Source: Candidatus Latescibacterota bacterium
GTDB taxonomy: Bacteria; Latescibacterota; UBA2968; UBA8231
DNA length: 64,000 nt
Direction: 5' to 3'
Assembly (NCBI GenBank): GCA_022827835.1
Contig: JAJEIO010000029.1
Span: 124,001 to 188,000 of the forward strand
Shown here: positions 24,547 through 33,890 of the stretch, in pieces
How the letters are laid out: every line of letters begins with the position of its first letter
How positions within the stretch are numbered: position 1 is the stretch's first letter
The notes under the pieces: model-generated
Told to the model about the DNA's origin: nothing
Seen by the model: only the letters and a program-made list of their open reading frames with translations
The model's database searches: none
Program-made: the position numbers and the translations under genes

Positions 24547-27500
24547 TCAGCGGAGGAGGATGAGCTTGGCGTAGAGCGGGGGGGCATGCGCGATGCGGAA
24601 ACGGGCGAGGTACAGGCCGGTAGCGAGCGAATGACCGCGTTCGTCGCGGCCATCCCATCGCATCTGGTGTGCGCCAGCGTGGAGCGGCGCATCCACGAGC
24701 GTGCGCACGCGTTGGCCTTGGACGTTGTAGATAGCCACATGGACGGAGGCGGCTTGGCTGAGGTAGAAGCGAAGGTGGGTAGTTGTGTTGAAGGGGTTGG
24801 GCCAGACTTGGAAGGAGTAGGCCGGGAGTTTGGCAGCCGGCGGCTGGATGATCCACGTGCGCGTGATGCGTTCTGTGCCACGGCGGATGGCCACGTGGAC
24901 GGTGTCGGTTTGCCGCCCGGTGGGGGTGTGGATGTACTGGGGGGCCATTATAGGCAAGCGGCGGCCGTTTAGCGACCAGTAGTACGCATGGCGGTGAGGT
25001 TGTGCGGTGTGGATGATAAAGGCTTGGGGTTTGGCTAAAGGTAGGGCGGCCTCGTTCCACGGGGGAGAGAAGCGCACGGCATCAGCAAGTGGGAGGCGAA
25101 CTTCCACATTGAGCACGTTGGGGTGGACGGCGAAACTGTCGAGTTGGACGGAGATCTGGCAGGTGCCGATCTCGATGGCAGCCAAGGTGTCGTCGGGGCG
25201 CACCGCGGCGATCGTGGAATCGGATGAGGTCCAAGTGGCAGGGATGTCTATAGGATGTTCGCTGCCGTCCGAGTACTGGCCGAGGAGGCGGAGCGAGCGG
25301 TGCTCGCCGCGGACTAGCTTGAACTCAAACTGGGCCGGACGCAGGGATTGGAGCACAGGAGGGCTGGGTATAGGGGCGGGTGGCATTCTTAGTTCTTCTG
25401 TAAACACTATTTCAAGCGTTGCGGGCGTTTCAGGCTGTGCTTCTGGGGCGCGTCCGGGTGAGAAGGGGGCCTCGGTCGGCGAGGCGGTTTTGTGTGGGAC
25501 AAAGGTGTCGCCGTCGGGTGGGGTGCGGACGAGGGATTGGTCGTCAGGCCAATCGTCGTATGAGACGACCGCGATTGTATTGCCAGCGTCATCGATCAGT
25601 TGGATGTCCTCGCCGCTGTTGGTCAGTCCGTTGCCGATGCGCCCATCGTCAGTATAGACGGGGACAGTGAATCCCGACGGGTGGCCACCGCCGAAGAGGA
25701 CGACGTACGAGCCGGGTTCGATGACCGCGTCGGGCGGGAATTGGAAGTGAGTGTCCGGCGACGTGCTGTCGCCCAAGCGCCAGCCGCTTATATCGACGGA
25801 CGTTGAATCGGCGTTGTAAAGTTCAATGAATTCGTCTTCATACCCGTCTCGTTGGCCGTCTTGGTTGGCGTCGCCGGCTGCATCGGAAGGTGGGTCGGCG
25901 AGCACTTCGCTGATGAAGAGGGCGTAGGTCGGTATAGGTTCGGATGGGGTTTTCGGTTCGGGTGTTTCCGGTACTTCGGGCGTTTCCGGTTCGTCATCTG
26001 GGGCGTATCCGGGTGAGAAGGGGGTCTCGGTCGGCGAGGCGGTTTTGTGTGGGGCAAAGGTATCGCCGTCAGGTGGGATGCGGACGATAGACTGGTCTTT
26101 GGGCCAATCGTCGTATGAGACGACCGCGATTGTATTGCCGGCGTCATTGATCAGTTGGATGTTCTCGCCGCTGTTGGTCAGTCCGTTGCCGATGCGTCCG
26201 TCATCAGTATAGATGGGAACGGTAAATCCCAACGGGTTGCCGCCGCCGAAGAGGACGACGTACGAGCCGGGTTCAATGACCGCGTCGGGCGGGAATTGGA
26301 AATGGGTGCCCGGCGACGTGCTGTCGCCCAAGCGCCAACCGGCTAGGGAAATGAGATTGGTGTCGGCGTTATAAAGTTCAATGAATTCGTCTTCATACCC
26401 GTCTCGTTGGCCGTCTTGGTTGGCGTCACCGGCTGCACCCGAAGGCGGATCGGCGAGCACTTCGCTGATGAAGAGGGCGTAGGTAGGTATAGGTTCGGAT
26501 GGGGTTTTCGGTTCGGGTGTTTCCGGTGCTTCGGGCGTTTCCGGTTCGTCATCTGGGGCGTGTCCGGGTGAGAAGGGGGTCTCGGTCGGCGAGGCGGTTT
26601 TGTGTGGGGCAAAGGTATCGCCGTCGGGTGGGGTGCGGACGAGGGATTGGTCGTCGGGCCACGTGGATTGGTAGAGAAACACGGCCTCATTGCCATAGTC
26701 GTTGATCAAGTGGATGGACTCGCCGGTGTCGGTCAGTCCATCGCCGATTGTTCCGTCGTCGGTATAGACGGGTACGGTAAACCCCGACGGGTTGCCACCG
26801 CCGAAGAGGACGACGTACGAGCCGGGTTCAATGATGGCGTCGCGTGGGAAGCGGAAGTAATCGCTGAGGGAGCCTGCGTCACCTAACCGCCAACCGGCTA
26901 GGGAAATGGGACGCGAGCCAGCGTTGTACAGTTCGATGAATTCGTCTTTATGTGGGTCGTACCGTCCGTCGCGGTTGGCATCGCCCTCTAGTCCCTCAGG
27001 AGGGTCGGCGAGTACTTCGCTGATGAAGAGAGGATAATTTAAGAAGGGCCGCGTTTCCGGGGCGTGTCCGGGCGAGAAGAGGGCCTCGGTCGGCGAGGCG
27101 GTTTTGTGTGGGGCAAAGGTATCGCCGTCGGGTGGGGTGCGGACGAGGGATTGGTCGTCGGGCCACGTGGATTGGTAGAGAAACGCGGCCTCATTGCCAT
27201 AGTCGTTGATCAAGTGGATAGACTCGCCGGTGTCGGTCAGTCCATCGCCGATTGTTCCATCGTCGGTATAGACGGGGGTAGTGAATTCCGACGGGTTGCC
27301 ACCGCCGAAGAGGACGACGTACGAGCCGGGTTCAATGACGGCGTCGGGCGGGAAGCGGAAGTAATCGCTGAGGGAGCCTGCGTCACCCAAGCGCCAACCA
27401 GCTAGGGAAATGGGCTGTGAGCCAGCGTTGTAGAGTTCGATAAATTCGTCTTCATGCGGGTCGTACCGACCATCTAGGTTGGCGTCGCCCGCCGATCCCT

Positions 27501-29103
27501 CAGGTGGGTCGGCGAGCACTTCGCTGATGAAGAGAGGGTAATTTAAGAAGGGCCGCGTGGTTGAGGTGTGGCCGGGGGAAAAGGGCAATTCGACCGGCGA
27601 GGCGGTTTTGTGCGGGACGAAGGGGCCGCCGTCGGGTGGGGTGCGGACGAGGGACTGATCTTTGGGCCAATCGTCGTGCGAAATAACATCGATCTCGTGG
27701 CCGTTGTTGTCGATCAGGCGAATGGTTTCGCCGCTGCCGGTCAGGCCGTTGCCAATTTTTCCATCGTCAATATAGACGGGAGTAGTGAATCCCGATGGGT
27801 TGCCGCCGCCAAAGAGGACGATGTAGGAGTGTGGGGCGATGACCGCCTCGGGCGGGAATTGGAAGAAGTTCTTCGGCGACGTGCTATCGCCTAGCCGCCA
27901 GCCGGCTAAGGAGATGGACTCCGATCCGGCGTTGTAAAGTTCGATAAATTCGTCTTGATAGGTGTCGCGTACGCCGTCGCGGTTGGCGTCGCCAGCAAGG
28001 CCGGAAGGCGGGTCGGCGAGCACTTCACTGATGAAGAGAGGGTAATTCGGCTTGGGGATGATGTGCGTGTGGCCGGGGGAGAAGAGCGCCTTGACCGTCG
28101 AGGCGGTTTTGTGTGCGACCAATTTGTCGCCATCGGGCGGATGGCGGACGAGGGACTGTTTGGTGGGCCACTCGTCGTGCGAGATGACAGCGATCTCGTG
28201 GCCATTGTTGTCAATCAGGCGAATGTCCTCGCCTTTGCCGGTCAGGCCGTTGCCAATTTTTCCGTCGTCAGTATAGACGGGGATAGTGAATCCCGACGGG
28301 TTGCCGCCGCCAAAGAGGACGACATAGGAGTTGGGTTCAATGACGGCGTCGGCTGGGAACTGGAAAGAGTTCTTCGGAGCCGTACTATCGCCTAGTCGCC
28401 AGCCAGCCAAGGGGATAGGCTCCGATCCGGCGTTGTAGAGTTCGATGAACTCGTCTTGATAGGTGTCGCGCTGGCCGTCTCGATTGGCGTCGCCAGCAAG
28501 ACCGGAAGGCGGATCGGCGAGTACTTCGCTGATGAAGAGGGGGTAGTCCGGTTTGGGGATGATGTGGGTGTGGCCGGGGGAGAAGAGGGCCTTGATCGTC
28601 GAGGCGGTTTTGTGCGGGACCCACTCGTCGCTGTCGGAGGGATGGCGGACGAGGGACTGTTTGGTGGGCCAAGGGGTATGCGAGACGACAGCGATCGTAT
28701 CGCCGGTGTCGTCGATTAGATGAATATCCTCGCCCTTGCCGGTCAATCCGTTGCCGATGCGTCCGTCGTCAGTATAGACGGGGACGGTGAATCCCGCTGG
28801 ATTGCCACCGCCGAAGAGGACGACGTACGAGCCGGGTTCCATGACGGTGTTGGCTGGGAATTGGAAGAAGCTGTCTGACGACTTGCTGCTGTCGCCCAAC
28901 CGCCAGCCGCTTATATCGACGGATGCTACACCGGCGTTGTAGAGTTCGATGAATTCGTCTTCATAGGTATCGCGTTGGCCGTCTTGGTTGGCATCGCCGA
29001 CTTCACCCGTAGGCGGATCGGCGAGCACTTCGCTGATGACGACTGTGGCTTCGGCGAGGGATGCGAACCCAAGTAGGAGGACGAAGGATAGGAGATGGGC
29101 CAT
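24547..29103 (-). CDS. Giant secreted lamin-tail-domain protein, 7 repeats, T9SS-type C-terminal domain
   Basis: 1518 aa with a signal peptide ending SLAEA. Seven lamin-tail units of about 168-186 aa each open with ISEVLADPP, carry an EF-hand-like GDANxDGxxD loop and the SYVVLFGGGNPSGFT core, and end near FAPHKTASPTE. Proline-rich linkers (PETPEAPETPEPKTPSEPIP) precede units 6 and 7. A Big_2-like Ig domain follows (LLGQYSDGSEHPIDIPATWT). The C-terminal sorting domain (WPNPFNTTTHLRFYLSQ, WDGRDERGHSL, final KLILLR) is nearly the same as in the 3-repeat protein. Likely a long cell-surface stalk or adhesin; calcium binding is inferred from the loops. Confidence 0.87.
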   Translation of the reverse strand: MAHLLSFVLLLGFASLAEATVVISEVLADPPTGEVGDANQDGQRDTYEDEFIELYNAGVASVDISGWRLGDSSKSSDSFFQFPANTVMEPGSYVVLFGGGNPAGFTVPVYTDDGRIGNGLTGKGEDIHLIDDTGDTIAVVSHTPWPTKQSLVRHPSDSDEWVPHKTASTIKALFSPGHTHIIPKPDYPLFISEVLADPPSGLAGDANRDGQRDTYQDEFIELYNAGSEPIPLAGWRLGDSTAPKNSFQFPADAVIEPNSYVVLFGGGNPSGFTIPVYTDDGKIGNGLTGKGEDIRLIDNNGHEIAVISHDEWPTKQSLVRHPPDGDKLVAHKTASTVKALFSPGHTHIIPKPNYPLFISEVLADPPSGLAGDANRDGVRDTYQDEFIELYNAGSESISLAGWRLGDSTSPKNFFQFPPEAVIAPHSYIVLFGGGNPSGFTTPVYIDDGKIGNGLTGSGETIRLIDNNGHEIDVISHDDWPKDQSLVRTPPDGGPFVPHKTASPVELPFSPGHTSTTRPFLNYPLFISEVLADPPEGSAGDANLDGRYDPHEDEFIELYNAGSQPISLAGWRLGDAGSLSDYFRFPPDAVIEPGSYVVLFGGGNPSEFTTPVYTDDGTIGDGLTDTGESIHLINDYGNEAAFLYQSTWPDDQSLVRTPPDGDTFAPHKTASPTEALFSPGHAPETRPFLNYPLFISEVLADPPEGLEGDANRDGRYDPHKDEFIELYNAGSRPISLAGWRLGDAGSLSDYFRFPRDAIIEPGSYVVLFGGGNPSGFTVPVYTDDGTIGDGLTDTGESIHLINDYGNEAVFLYQSTWPDDQSLVRTPPDGDTFAPHKTASPTETPFSPGHAPDDEPETPEAPETPEPKTPSEPIPTYALFISEVLADPPSGAAGDANQDGQRDGYEDEFIELYNADTNLISLAGWRLGDSTSPGTHFQFPPDAVIEPGSYVVLFGGGNPLGFTVPIYTDDGRIGNGLTNSGENIQLINDAGNTIAVVSYDDWPKDQSIVRIPPDGDTFAPHKTASPTETPFSPGYAPDDEPETPEVPETPEPKTPSEPIPTYALFISEVLADPPSDAAGDANQDGQRDGYEDEFIELYNADSTSVDISGWRLGDSTSPDTHFQFPPDAVIEPGSYVVLFGGGHPSGFTVPVYTDDGRIGNGLTNSGEDIQLIDDAGNTIAVVSYDDWPDDQSLVRTPPDGDTFVPHKTASPTEAPFSPGRAPEAQPETPATLEIVFTEELRMPPAPIPSPPVLQSLRPAQFEFKLVRGEHRSLRLLGQYSDGSEHPIDIPATWTSSDSTIAAVRPDDTLAAIEIGTCQISVQLDSFAVHPNVLNVEVRLPLADAVRFSPPWNEAALPLAKPQAFIIHTAQPHRHAYYWSLNGRRLPIMAPQYIHTPTGRQTDTVHVAIRRGTERITRTWIIQPPAAKLPAYSFQVWPNPFNTTTHLRFYLSQAASVHVAIYNVQGQRVRTLVDAPLHAGAHQMRWDGRDERGHSLATGLYLARFRIAHAPPLYAKLILLR
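25430..29060 (-). repeat. Seven tandem lamin-tail coding repeats of about 500-560 bp
   Basis: The ISEVLADPP-coding segment recurs near 29020, 28517, 28016, 27510, 27005, 26452 and 25900. Adjacent units can be almost identical for over 150 bp (for example 26590-26770 against 27090-27275), which points to recent unit duplication and a locus prone to changing repeat number. Confidence 0.85.
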
Positions 29104-29222
29104 GCCTTTGCTTATGCAAAAAGCGGGCCAAGACGTCAGCTAAACTGTTATTTCTTTAGAAACAGATAGTTATAAAAATACCGTTGATCTTTGCGCCCGG
29201 TGACAGTGGCCCCTTTGGGACA

Positions 29223-29261
29223 CAGTGATGCAAACGGCAGGTAACGCTTAGTCCATCACTG
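29223..29261. repeat. Inverted repeat downstream of the phyH-like gene
   Basis: CAGTGATG (29223-29230) and CATCACTG (29254-29261) are perfect 8-bp arms, followed on the minus strand by a second small stem-loop (about 29203-29222). It lies past the stop of the phyH-like gene and could end that operon; there is no T run. The 172-bp gap 29104-29275 holds no gene. Confidence 0.35.
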
Positions 29262-29275
29262 CGGGGTTGTGATTC

Positions 29276-30190
29276 TCAGACCCAGCGATAGGTGCGAGCG
29301 CCGCGACTGGAGACGCGGGCGAACTTCCAAGCCGTCAGCCACTCTTGGCGATCGTGGACGACTAGTTCGGGATGCTCTTGGCTGCGGACGAGGAGGCCGG
29401 GTAAGTGGGGCCGGCCATTGGGCTTGCGAGCGTCGTTCCAGCGCAGGTCCATGCTCCAGCGAATCGCGTCCGAGCGGTTGGGTTGACTGCCGTGCGGGGT
29501 GCGGCAGTGGATGGCGATTAGGCCGCCGCGTTGGACCGGGATGGTGACCGGATTCCAAGGCGGCAACTCTTCGGGAGCGACGGTAAAGCTGCCGCCTTGA
29601 TCGGCGGGCGGGCGCACGTGTCGGCGCAGCGGCTCCTTGTGGCAGCGGGGATAGATCATCAGAGTGCCGTTTTCTTCGTCGGCATCGACGAGGGGGATCC
29701 AAGTGGTGACGACGAGCGTGTGGTCGGCTTCGGGCAACAACACGCCGAGGTCTTGGTGCCAAGCGGTGGAGCGCGCCCATTCGTTTTGCGAGAAATTGCC
29801 GGCGTACTCGTCGCTGGCTGGGACTTTGGCCCGGATGTGCTGGCAGGAGTTGGCGTAGATTTCCGGGCCGATCAGGGATTCGATCAGATCGAGCAGCCGT
29901 GAGTTGTGCAAAAAGGCGAAGATATTGGGTCCTAGATTGGCGGGGAAGTTGATACCGGCTGTGGCGCTGGCGTCGGCTTTGGCGAGGGGAATCAGGCGTT
30001 TGGCAAAAGGCAACTCTGCATAGTCGCGGTCTATTTTGCCGGCGGCCAGCAGGCGTTGGGCCGCTTGATCAACGATTTCCTCCAGCTCCGCTTGGACTGG
30101 ATCTAAGTCTTGGGGGGCCAAGGCGTCGGGCACGTGAACGTAGCCCTCGGCGTGGAAGAATGCGAGCTGCTCCGAGCTAAGGCCGGGCAT
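29276..30190 (-). CDS. Phytanoyl-CoA dioxygenase (PhyH) family Fe(II)/2-oxoglutarate oxygenase
   Basis: 304 aa. The jelly-roll oxygenase motifs are visible: an N-terminal QLAFFHAEGYVHVPDALAP, the iron-binding HxD in STAWHQDLGVL, NGTLMIYPRCHKEPL, and the distal His in CRTPHGSQPNRSDAIRWSMD with the 2-oxoglutarate-binding Arg. Family members hydroxylate a wide range of small molecules; the substrate here is unknown. It is the last gene of the operon that starts at the htrA-like gene, 8 nt after the porV-like gene, though the biochemical link to its neighbours is unclear. Confidence 0.85.
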   Translation of the reverse strand: MPGLSSEQLAFFHAEGYVHVPDALAPQDLDPVQAELEEIVDQAAQRLLAAGKIDRDYAELPFAKRLIPLAKADASATAGINFPANLGPNIFAFLHNSRLLDLIESLIGPEIYANSCQHIRAKVPASDEYAGNFSQNEWARSTAWHQDLGVLLPEADHTLVVTTWIPLVDADEENGTLMIYPRCHKEPLRRHVRPPADQGGSFTVAPEELPPWNPVTIPVQRGGLIAIHCRTPHGSQPNRSDAIRWSMDLRWNDARKPNGRPHLPGLLVRSQEHPELVVHDRQEWLTAWKFARVSSRGARTYRWV

Positions 30191-30198
30191 GGCGCGTT

Positions 30199-31125
30199 TT
30201 AGAAGGTGCCGATGATTGATGCCCGATGGACTTGGCCTAAGTCGGGAGAGGACGAGTAGGCGTAATCGATTGCGTAGCGGTCCATGATTAGGCCGGCCCC
30301 GGCGCTCAGACCCAGCGGCTCCTCGTCTTGGCTGCCGGTCTGTTGGGTGGTGTAACCAGGGCGAATGTAGAGACCACCAGCGAGTTGGATCTCAAGGCCG
30401 AAGGCTAGGTAGGAGTCGTTGTCGTTGGGCAAGTTGAAATCGGCGACTAAGAGCACGGGTACTGGCATGTGCGCGAGGTGATGGGCCATGCCCAAGCGGA
30501 TATGTACCGGTAGCGAGTCCTTGAATCCCTCGGTATAACCCGAGCGCACAAAACCAAGGTTGGAGATTGCCGCGCCGAGCATCGTGCCCTCGATCGGGGC
30601 GCGGACGAGGAGGCCCAGATCGGCGAGATAAGCGTCTGAAGAAAACTCGGCGATGTTTGAATAGACGGCTTTTAGATTGGCACCGACGGCTAGCCAGTCC
30701 GGCCCGAGTTGTTGGGCGATGGACAGATAAGCGGCGAGGTCGGTCGCCGAGAAGGTTCCTAAATCGCGTCCTTCCGCATCGGTATGCCACAAGTCGCCAT
30801 AGGATACGTAGTGGACGCTTAGGGCGTGTACGCGCGACCCGTTGGGGGCGGCGATAGAGGCGAAGCCGGCTTGGGAATCGACGAAATAGCTGTTGTAGGC
30901 GAGCGCGGCCGTGCGTTCGCTCAAGCCGAAAAGTCCAGCGGGATTCCAAGCCGATGCTTCGATGTTGCCGGATACGGCCGCATAGGCTCCGCCGAGCGCG
31001 GCAGCGCGGGTGCCGACGCCGATCTTGAGAAAGTTGAAACCCGTAGTGCCCGCGTTGGGGTTGATCGCCGCAGCGGGCTTCAAGGTCGAAAGTAGGATGC
31101 AGGCGGCGAGGGCGCAGTATCTCAT
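30199..31125 (-). CDS. PorV/PorQ-family outer-membrane beta-barrel protein
   Basis: 308 aa with a signal peptide ending LKPAAA. The FLKIGVGTRAAALGGAYAAV start and SAWNPAGLFGL motif are typical of PorV/PorQ (UPF0164) barrels. Alternating strands and a final YSSSPDLGQVHRASIIGTF complete it. In T9SS organisms PorV shuttles proteins bearing the C-terminal sorting domain to the attachment complex, which fits the many such cargoes in this window. Whether this copy is PorV, PorQ or a general FadL-like barrel cannot be settled here. Confidence 0.85.
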   Translation of the reverse strand: MRYCALAACILLSTLKPAAAINPNAGTTGFNFLKIGVGTRAAALGGAYAAVSGNIEASAWNPAGLFGLSERTAALAYNSYFVDSQAGFASIAAPNGSRVHALSVHYVSYGDLWHTDAEGRDLGTFSATDLAAYLSIAQQLGPDWLAVGANLKAVYSNIAEFSSDAYLADLGLLVRAPIEGTMLGAAISNLGFVRSGYTEGFKDSLPVHIRLGMAHHLAHMPVPVLLVADFNLPNDNDSYLAFGLEIQLAGGLYIRPGYTTQQTGSQDEEPLGLSAGAGLIMDRYAIDYAYSSSPDLGQVHRASIIGTF

Positions 31126-31141
31126 AGTTGGTCTCCAGATT

Positions 31142-32587
31142 TCAGGCGGCTACCCGTTCGAGGGCGTGGGCTGTGCGCAGCAGACGAGCTTCTTCGAGGG
31201 GTGGGGCCAATAGTTGCACGCCAATGGGCAAGTCGCCGTGGCTGTGGGCAAAGGGCACGGATATAGCCGGAATCCCAGCGAGGTTGACCGAGGCTGTGTA
31301 AATGTCGTTGAGGTACATCTGCAAGGGATCGTCGAGTTGTTCGCCGAGGCGGAAGGCGACGGTTGGGGCCACGGGCGAGATCAGTACGTCGCAGGCGGCA
31401 AAAGCGCGGGCAAAGTCTTCGCGGATCAGGGTGCGCACCTGCTGGGCCTTGCGGTAGTACGCGTCGTAGTAGCCGGCGCTCAAAGCGTAGGCCCCGAGCA
31501 TGATGCGGCGCTTGACCTCGGTGCCAAAGCCCTCGCTGCGCGTTTGCAAATACATCTCTTGCAGGTCGGTGCTGCCCTCGGCGCGATAGCCGTATTTGAC
31601 GCCGTCGTAGCGCGCGAGATTGGCCGATGCCTCGGCCATAGCGATGATGTAATAGGTACTGATGCAGTATTCGGGATGACCGGCCACGGGTAGCTCGACA
31701 TCCACGAGCTCGGCTCCTGCATCCACTAAAGCGTTGGCTGCGTCTTGCGCTGCCTTGGCTACTTCCGCGTCGAGGGCGGCGGGAAAGTGCTCTCGCGCCA
31801 AGCCTACTCGCAGACCGCGGACGTTTCCTTTGAGCGCGGCTCGATAGTCCGGCACGGGGGCGGTGCTGGAAGTCGAGTCGCGGGGGTCGTGCCCGGCGAT
31901 GGCTTGAAGCAGGAGGGCGGCGTCTTCGACATCTTTGGTTACGGGGCCGATTTGGTCGAGCGAAGAAGCGTAGGCTATGAGTCCGTAGCGCGAGACGCGA
32001 CCGTAGGTAGGCTTGAGGCCGACGACACCGCAGTAGCTGGCCGGTTGGCGCACCGAGCCGCCGGTGTCTGAGCCGAGGGCGAGGACGGTTTCGTCGGCGG
32101 CTACGGCCGCGGCCGAACCGCCGCTGGAGCCGCCTGGCACTCGCTCGGGATCGCGGGGGTTTAAGGTGGGACCAAAGTAAGAATTTTCGCAGGACGAGCC
32201 CATGGCGAATTCGTCCATATTGGTCTTGCCGATGAAGACAGCGTCGGCGTCGCGCAGCCGCTCGACGGCCGTGGCGTCGTAGGGGGCGATAAAGTGTTCG
32301 AGGATTTTCGAGCCACAGGTGGTGCGCCCGCCGCGCACGCAGAGGACGTCCTTGAGGGCCAAGGGAATACCCGCCAAAGGGCCCAAAACCGCACCTGCTG
32401 CGCGCCGCTGGTCGATGTCGTCGGCGTGGGCTAGGGCACCTTCTGGATCTACGCTGATGAAGGCGTTGATCTGGCCGTCGATTGCGCCGATGCGGTCGAG
32501 CGCGGTCTCGACTAGCTGGCGAGCGGTAATTTCCCCTTGTTGCAGACGAGTACTGAGTTCGTGGGCAGTGGCTTGGTTGAGCGCCAT
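31142..32587 (-). CDS. gatA: Glutamyl-tRNA(Gln)/aspartyl-tRNA(Asn) amidotransferase subunit A
   Basis: 481 aa, normal length for GatA. The amidase-signature catalytic triad is present: Lys in [10 protein letters not shown], cis-Ser in [15 protein letters not shown] and the nucleophilic Ser in [12 protein letters not shown]. The [14 protein letters not shown] and [13 protein letters not shown] segments are diagnostic. It hydrolyses glutamine to amidate mischarged tRNA, together with GatB and GatC, neither of which is in this window. It lies 3 nt after the tatA-like gene in the htrA-to-phyH operon. Confidence 0.95.
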   Translation of the reverse strand: MALNQATAHELSTRLQQGEITARQLVETALDRIGAIDGQINAFISVDPEGALAHADDIDQRRAAGAVLGPLAGIPLALKDVLCVRGGRTTCGSKILEHFIAPYDATAVERLRDADAVFIGKTNMDEFAMGSSCENSYFGPTLNPRDPERVPGGSSGGSAAAVAADETVLALGSDTGGSVRQPASYCGVVGLKPTYGRVSRYGLIAYASSLDQIGPVTKDVEDAALLLQAIAGHDPRDSTSSTAPVPDYRAALKGNVRGLRVGLAREHFPAALDAEVAKAAQDAANALVDAGAELVDVELPVAGHPEYCISTYYIIAMAEASANLARYDGVKYGYRAEGSTDLQEMYLQTRSEGFGTEVKRRIMLGAYALSAGYYDAYYRKAQQVRTLIREDFARAFAACDVLISPVAPTVAFRLGEQLDDPLQMYLNDIYTASVNLAGIPAISVPFAHSHGDLPIGVQLLAPPLEEARLLRTAHALERVAA

Positions 32588-32590
32588 AAG

Positions 32591-32863
32591 TTAGGAGGCG
32601 GCTTGGTCCTTGTCTTTGGACTGGGGCTCGATCTGAGCTTGGTCCTTGTCCTTGGACTGAGGCTCAGTTTGAGCCGGAGGGGCCGTAGGCTGAGCAGGTT
32701 GCTTGGGGGCCTCGATTTCGTCCTGCACGTCGCGCATGGCGGTGCGGAACTCGCGGATGCCCTTGCCTAGGCCCTGAGCCATCTCGGGGATGCGCTTGGC
32801 ACCGAAGATAAGCAGAATGACGACGAAGATGATGAGTATTTCCCAATGGCCCATACCGAACAT
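32591..32863 (-). CDS. tatA: Twin-arginine translocase subunit TatA-like
   Basis: 90 aa. One N-terminal membrane helix (WEILIIFVVILLIFG), the hinge GAKRIPEMAQGLGKGIREFR and an amphipathic helix are as in TatA/MttA. The charged tail contains a tandem duplication of the decapeptide EPQSKDKDQA. It forms the pore of the Tat system; TatC is not in the window. It sits 24 nt after the DUF4321 gene. Confidence 0.92.
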   Translation of the reverse strand: MFGMGHWEILIIFVVILLIFGAKRIPEMAQGLGKGIREFRTAMRDVQDEIEAPKQPAQPTAPPAQTEPQSKDKDQAQIEPQSKDKDQAAS

Positions 32864-32887
32864 GGCTCTAGCTCCCGAAAGATGTTT

Positions 32888-33169
32888 TTAATAGCTGTGG
32901 CGGAAGTAGTACCAGCCGACGAAGAGTCCCAACATCGTGATTAGGTTGAACTTCAGCGACAGATCAAACGAAAAGGACAGGATGATGAGGTTGAACATGT
33001 GCGGCCCGATGGAATACTCCACGTAGCGCAAGAGGGCGAGTTCGACGATGGTATCGGGGCCGACTATGGCGATGAGGATAAACCTCAGCATCTCACCGAC
33101 GATATTTGCGCTGATCATCGTGGTGAAGAGGATGAGGATGAGATGGCTGAGGGGTTTGCCGTGCAGCAT
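32888..33169 (-). CDS. DUF4321-like small membrane protein
   Basis: 93 aa with two or three hydrophobic segments (SHLILILFTTMISANIVGEM, then ILSFSFDLSLKFNLITMLGL). The terminal segment FDLSLKFNLITMLGLFVGWY resembles the DUF4321 pattern of small inner-membrane proteins. No function is known. It begins 6 nt after the pssA stop and precedes tatA, so it shares their transcript. Confidence 0.65.
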   Translation of the reverse strand: MLHGKPLSHLILILFTTMISANIVGEMLRFILIAIVGPDTIVELALLRYVEYSIGPHMFNLIILSFSFDLSLKFNLITMLGLFVGWYYFRHSY

Positions 33170-33175
33170 TATAAC

Positions 33176-33871
33176 TCAGGCGTGTTGCGTGACGTCGCCG
33201 TGCACGAGCCGGAAGATCCAGCGAATGGGCCCGGAGAAGACGTACACGAGGGTCATGGGAAAGAAAAAGGTGCTGTCGTAAATGGTCAGCCCGACCGTGG
33301 TGATGAAGTAAAGCTGTTTGAAGCGGTCGCCGAGGGAAGTGCCGCGAAAGTTGGGAATACTGTCGTAATCGAGCCGACTAACCATCAGGAAGGACAGCAC
33401 TAAAATCAGCAGTACGGCCAGCGGTGTGGCGTGGGGAATAGGCCACGCTTTGACAAAGACCACGTATTGGGTGAGGCAGACCGCAGCCGTGGGAATGGCT
33501 AACCCCATGTAAAATTCGCCGCGTTCACCGTCGAGGCTGAGCGTATTAAAGCGAGCGAGACGCATGGCACCGCAGAGCAGGAACACAAAAGCCAGCGCCA
33601 GCCCCCAGCCGGTGGGCAGGTGGGCCTGATAGATGATGGCCGCGGGCACGATGCCAAAGGTGCAGGCATCGACGATGGAGTCGAAATGGAGTCCAAACTG
33701 GGAGTCGCGCCCCATGACCCGAGCGAGTTGGCCATCCATTTTGTCGAATACCGCGCCCAAGAAGATGAGCCAAGCGGCTGGCACGTAGTTGCCGTTGAAG
33801 GCATAGTGCAGGGCGAGGAATCCGCAAAACAGATTGCCGATGGTGAACGCGGTGGGTATGAACTGCCTCAT
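33176..33871 (-). CDS. pssA: CDP-diacylglycerol--serine O-phosphatidyltransferase
   Basis: 231 aa from ATG 33871 (AGGAAGG site); a longer frame to 33922 would overlap the htrA-like stop. The CDP-alcohol phosphotransferase motif DGQLARVMGRDSQFGLHFDS fits DG(x)2AR(x)8G(x)3D(x)3D. Several membrane helices surround it (GLALAFVFLLCGAMRLARFN, LAVLLILVLSFLMVSRLDYD). It makes phosphatidylserine, the precursor of phosphatidylethanolamine; a decarboxylase gene is not in view. Confidence 0.93.
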   Translation of the reverse strand: MRQFIPTAFTIGNLFCGFLALHYAFNGNYVPAAWLIFLGAVFDKMDGQLARVMGRDSQFGLHFDSIVDACTFGIVPAAIIYQAHLPTGWGLALAFVFLLCGAMRLARFNTLSLDGERGEFYMGLAIPTAAVCLTQYVVFVKAWPIPHATPLAVLLILVLSFLMVSRLDYDSIPNFRGTSLGDRFKQLYFITTVGLTIYDSTFFFPMTLVYVFSGPIRWIFRLVHGDVTQHA

Positions 33872-33890
33872 TTTAGCATCCTTCCTGCCG

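Noticed and set aside
24349-24972. Plus-strand open frame over the end of the 7-repeat lamin-tail gene
   Set aside because: Its codons are antisense to the conserved sorting domain and no family was recognisable; it is a high-GC shadow frame.
25430-29060. Regular about 500-bp DNA repeats that could be taken for a CRISPR or satellite array
   Set aside because: They are in-frame coding repeats of a lamin-tail protein, far too long and variable for CRISPR repeats, and no cas genes are near.
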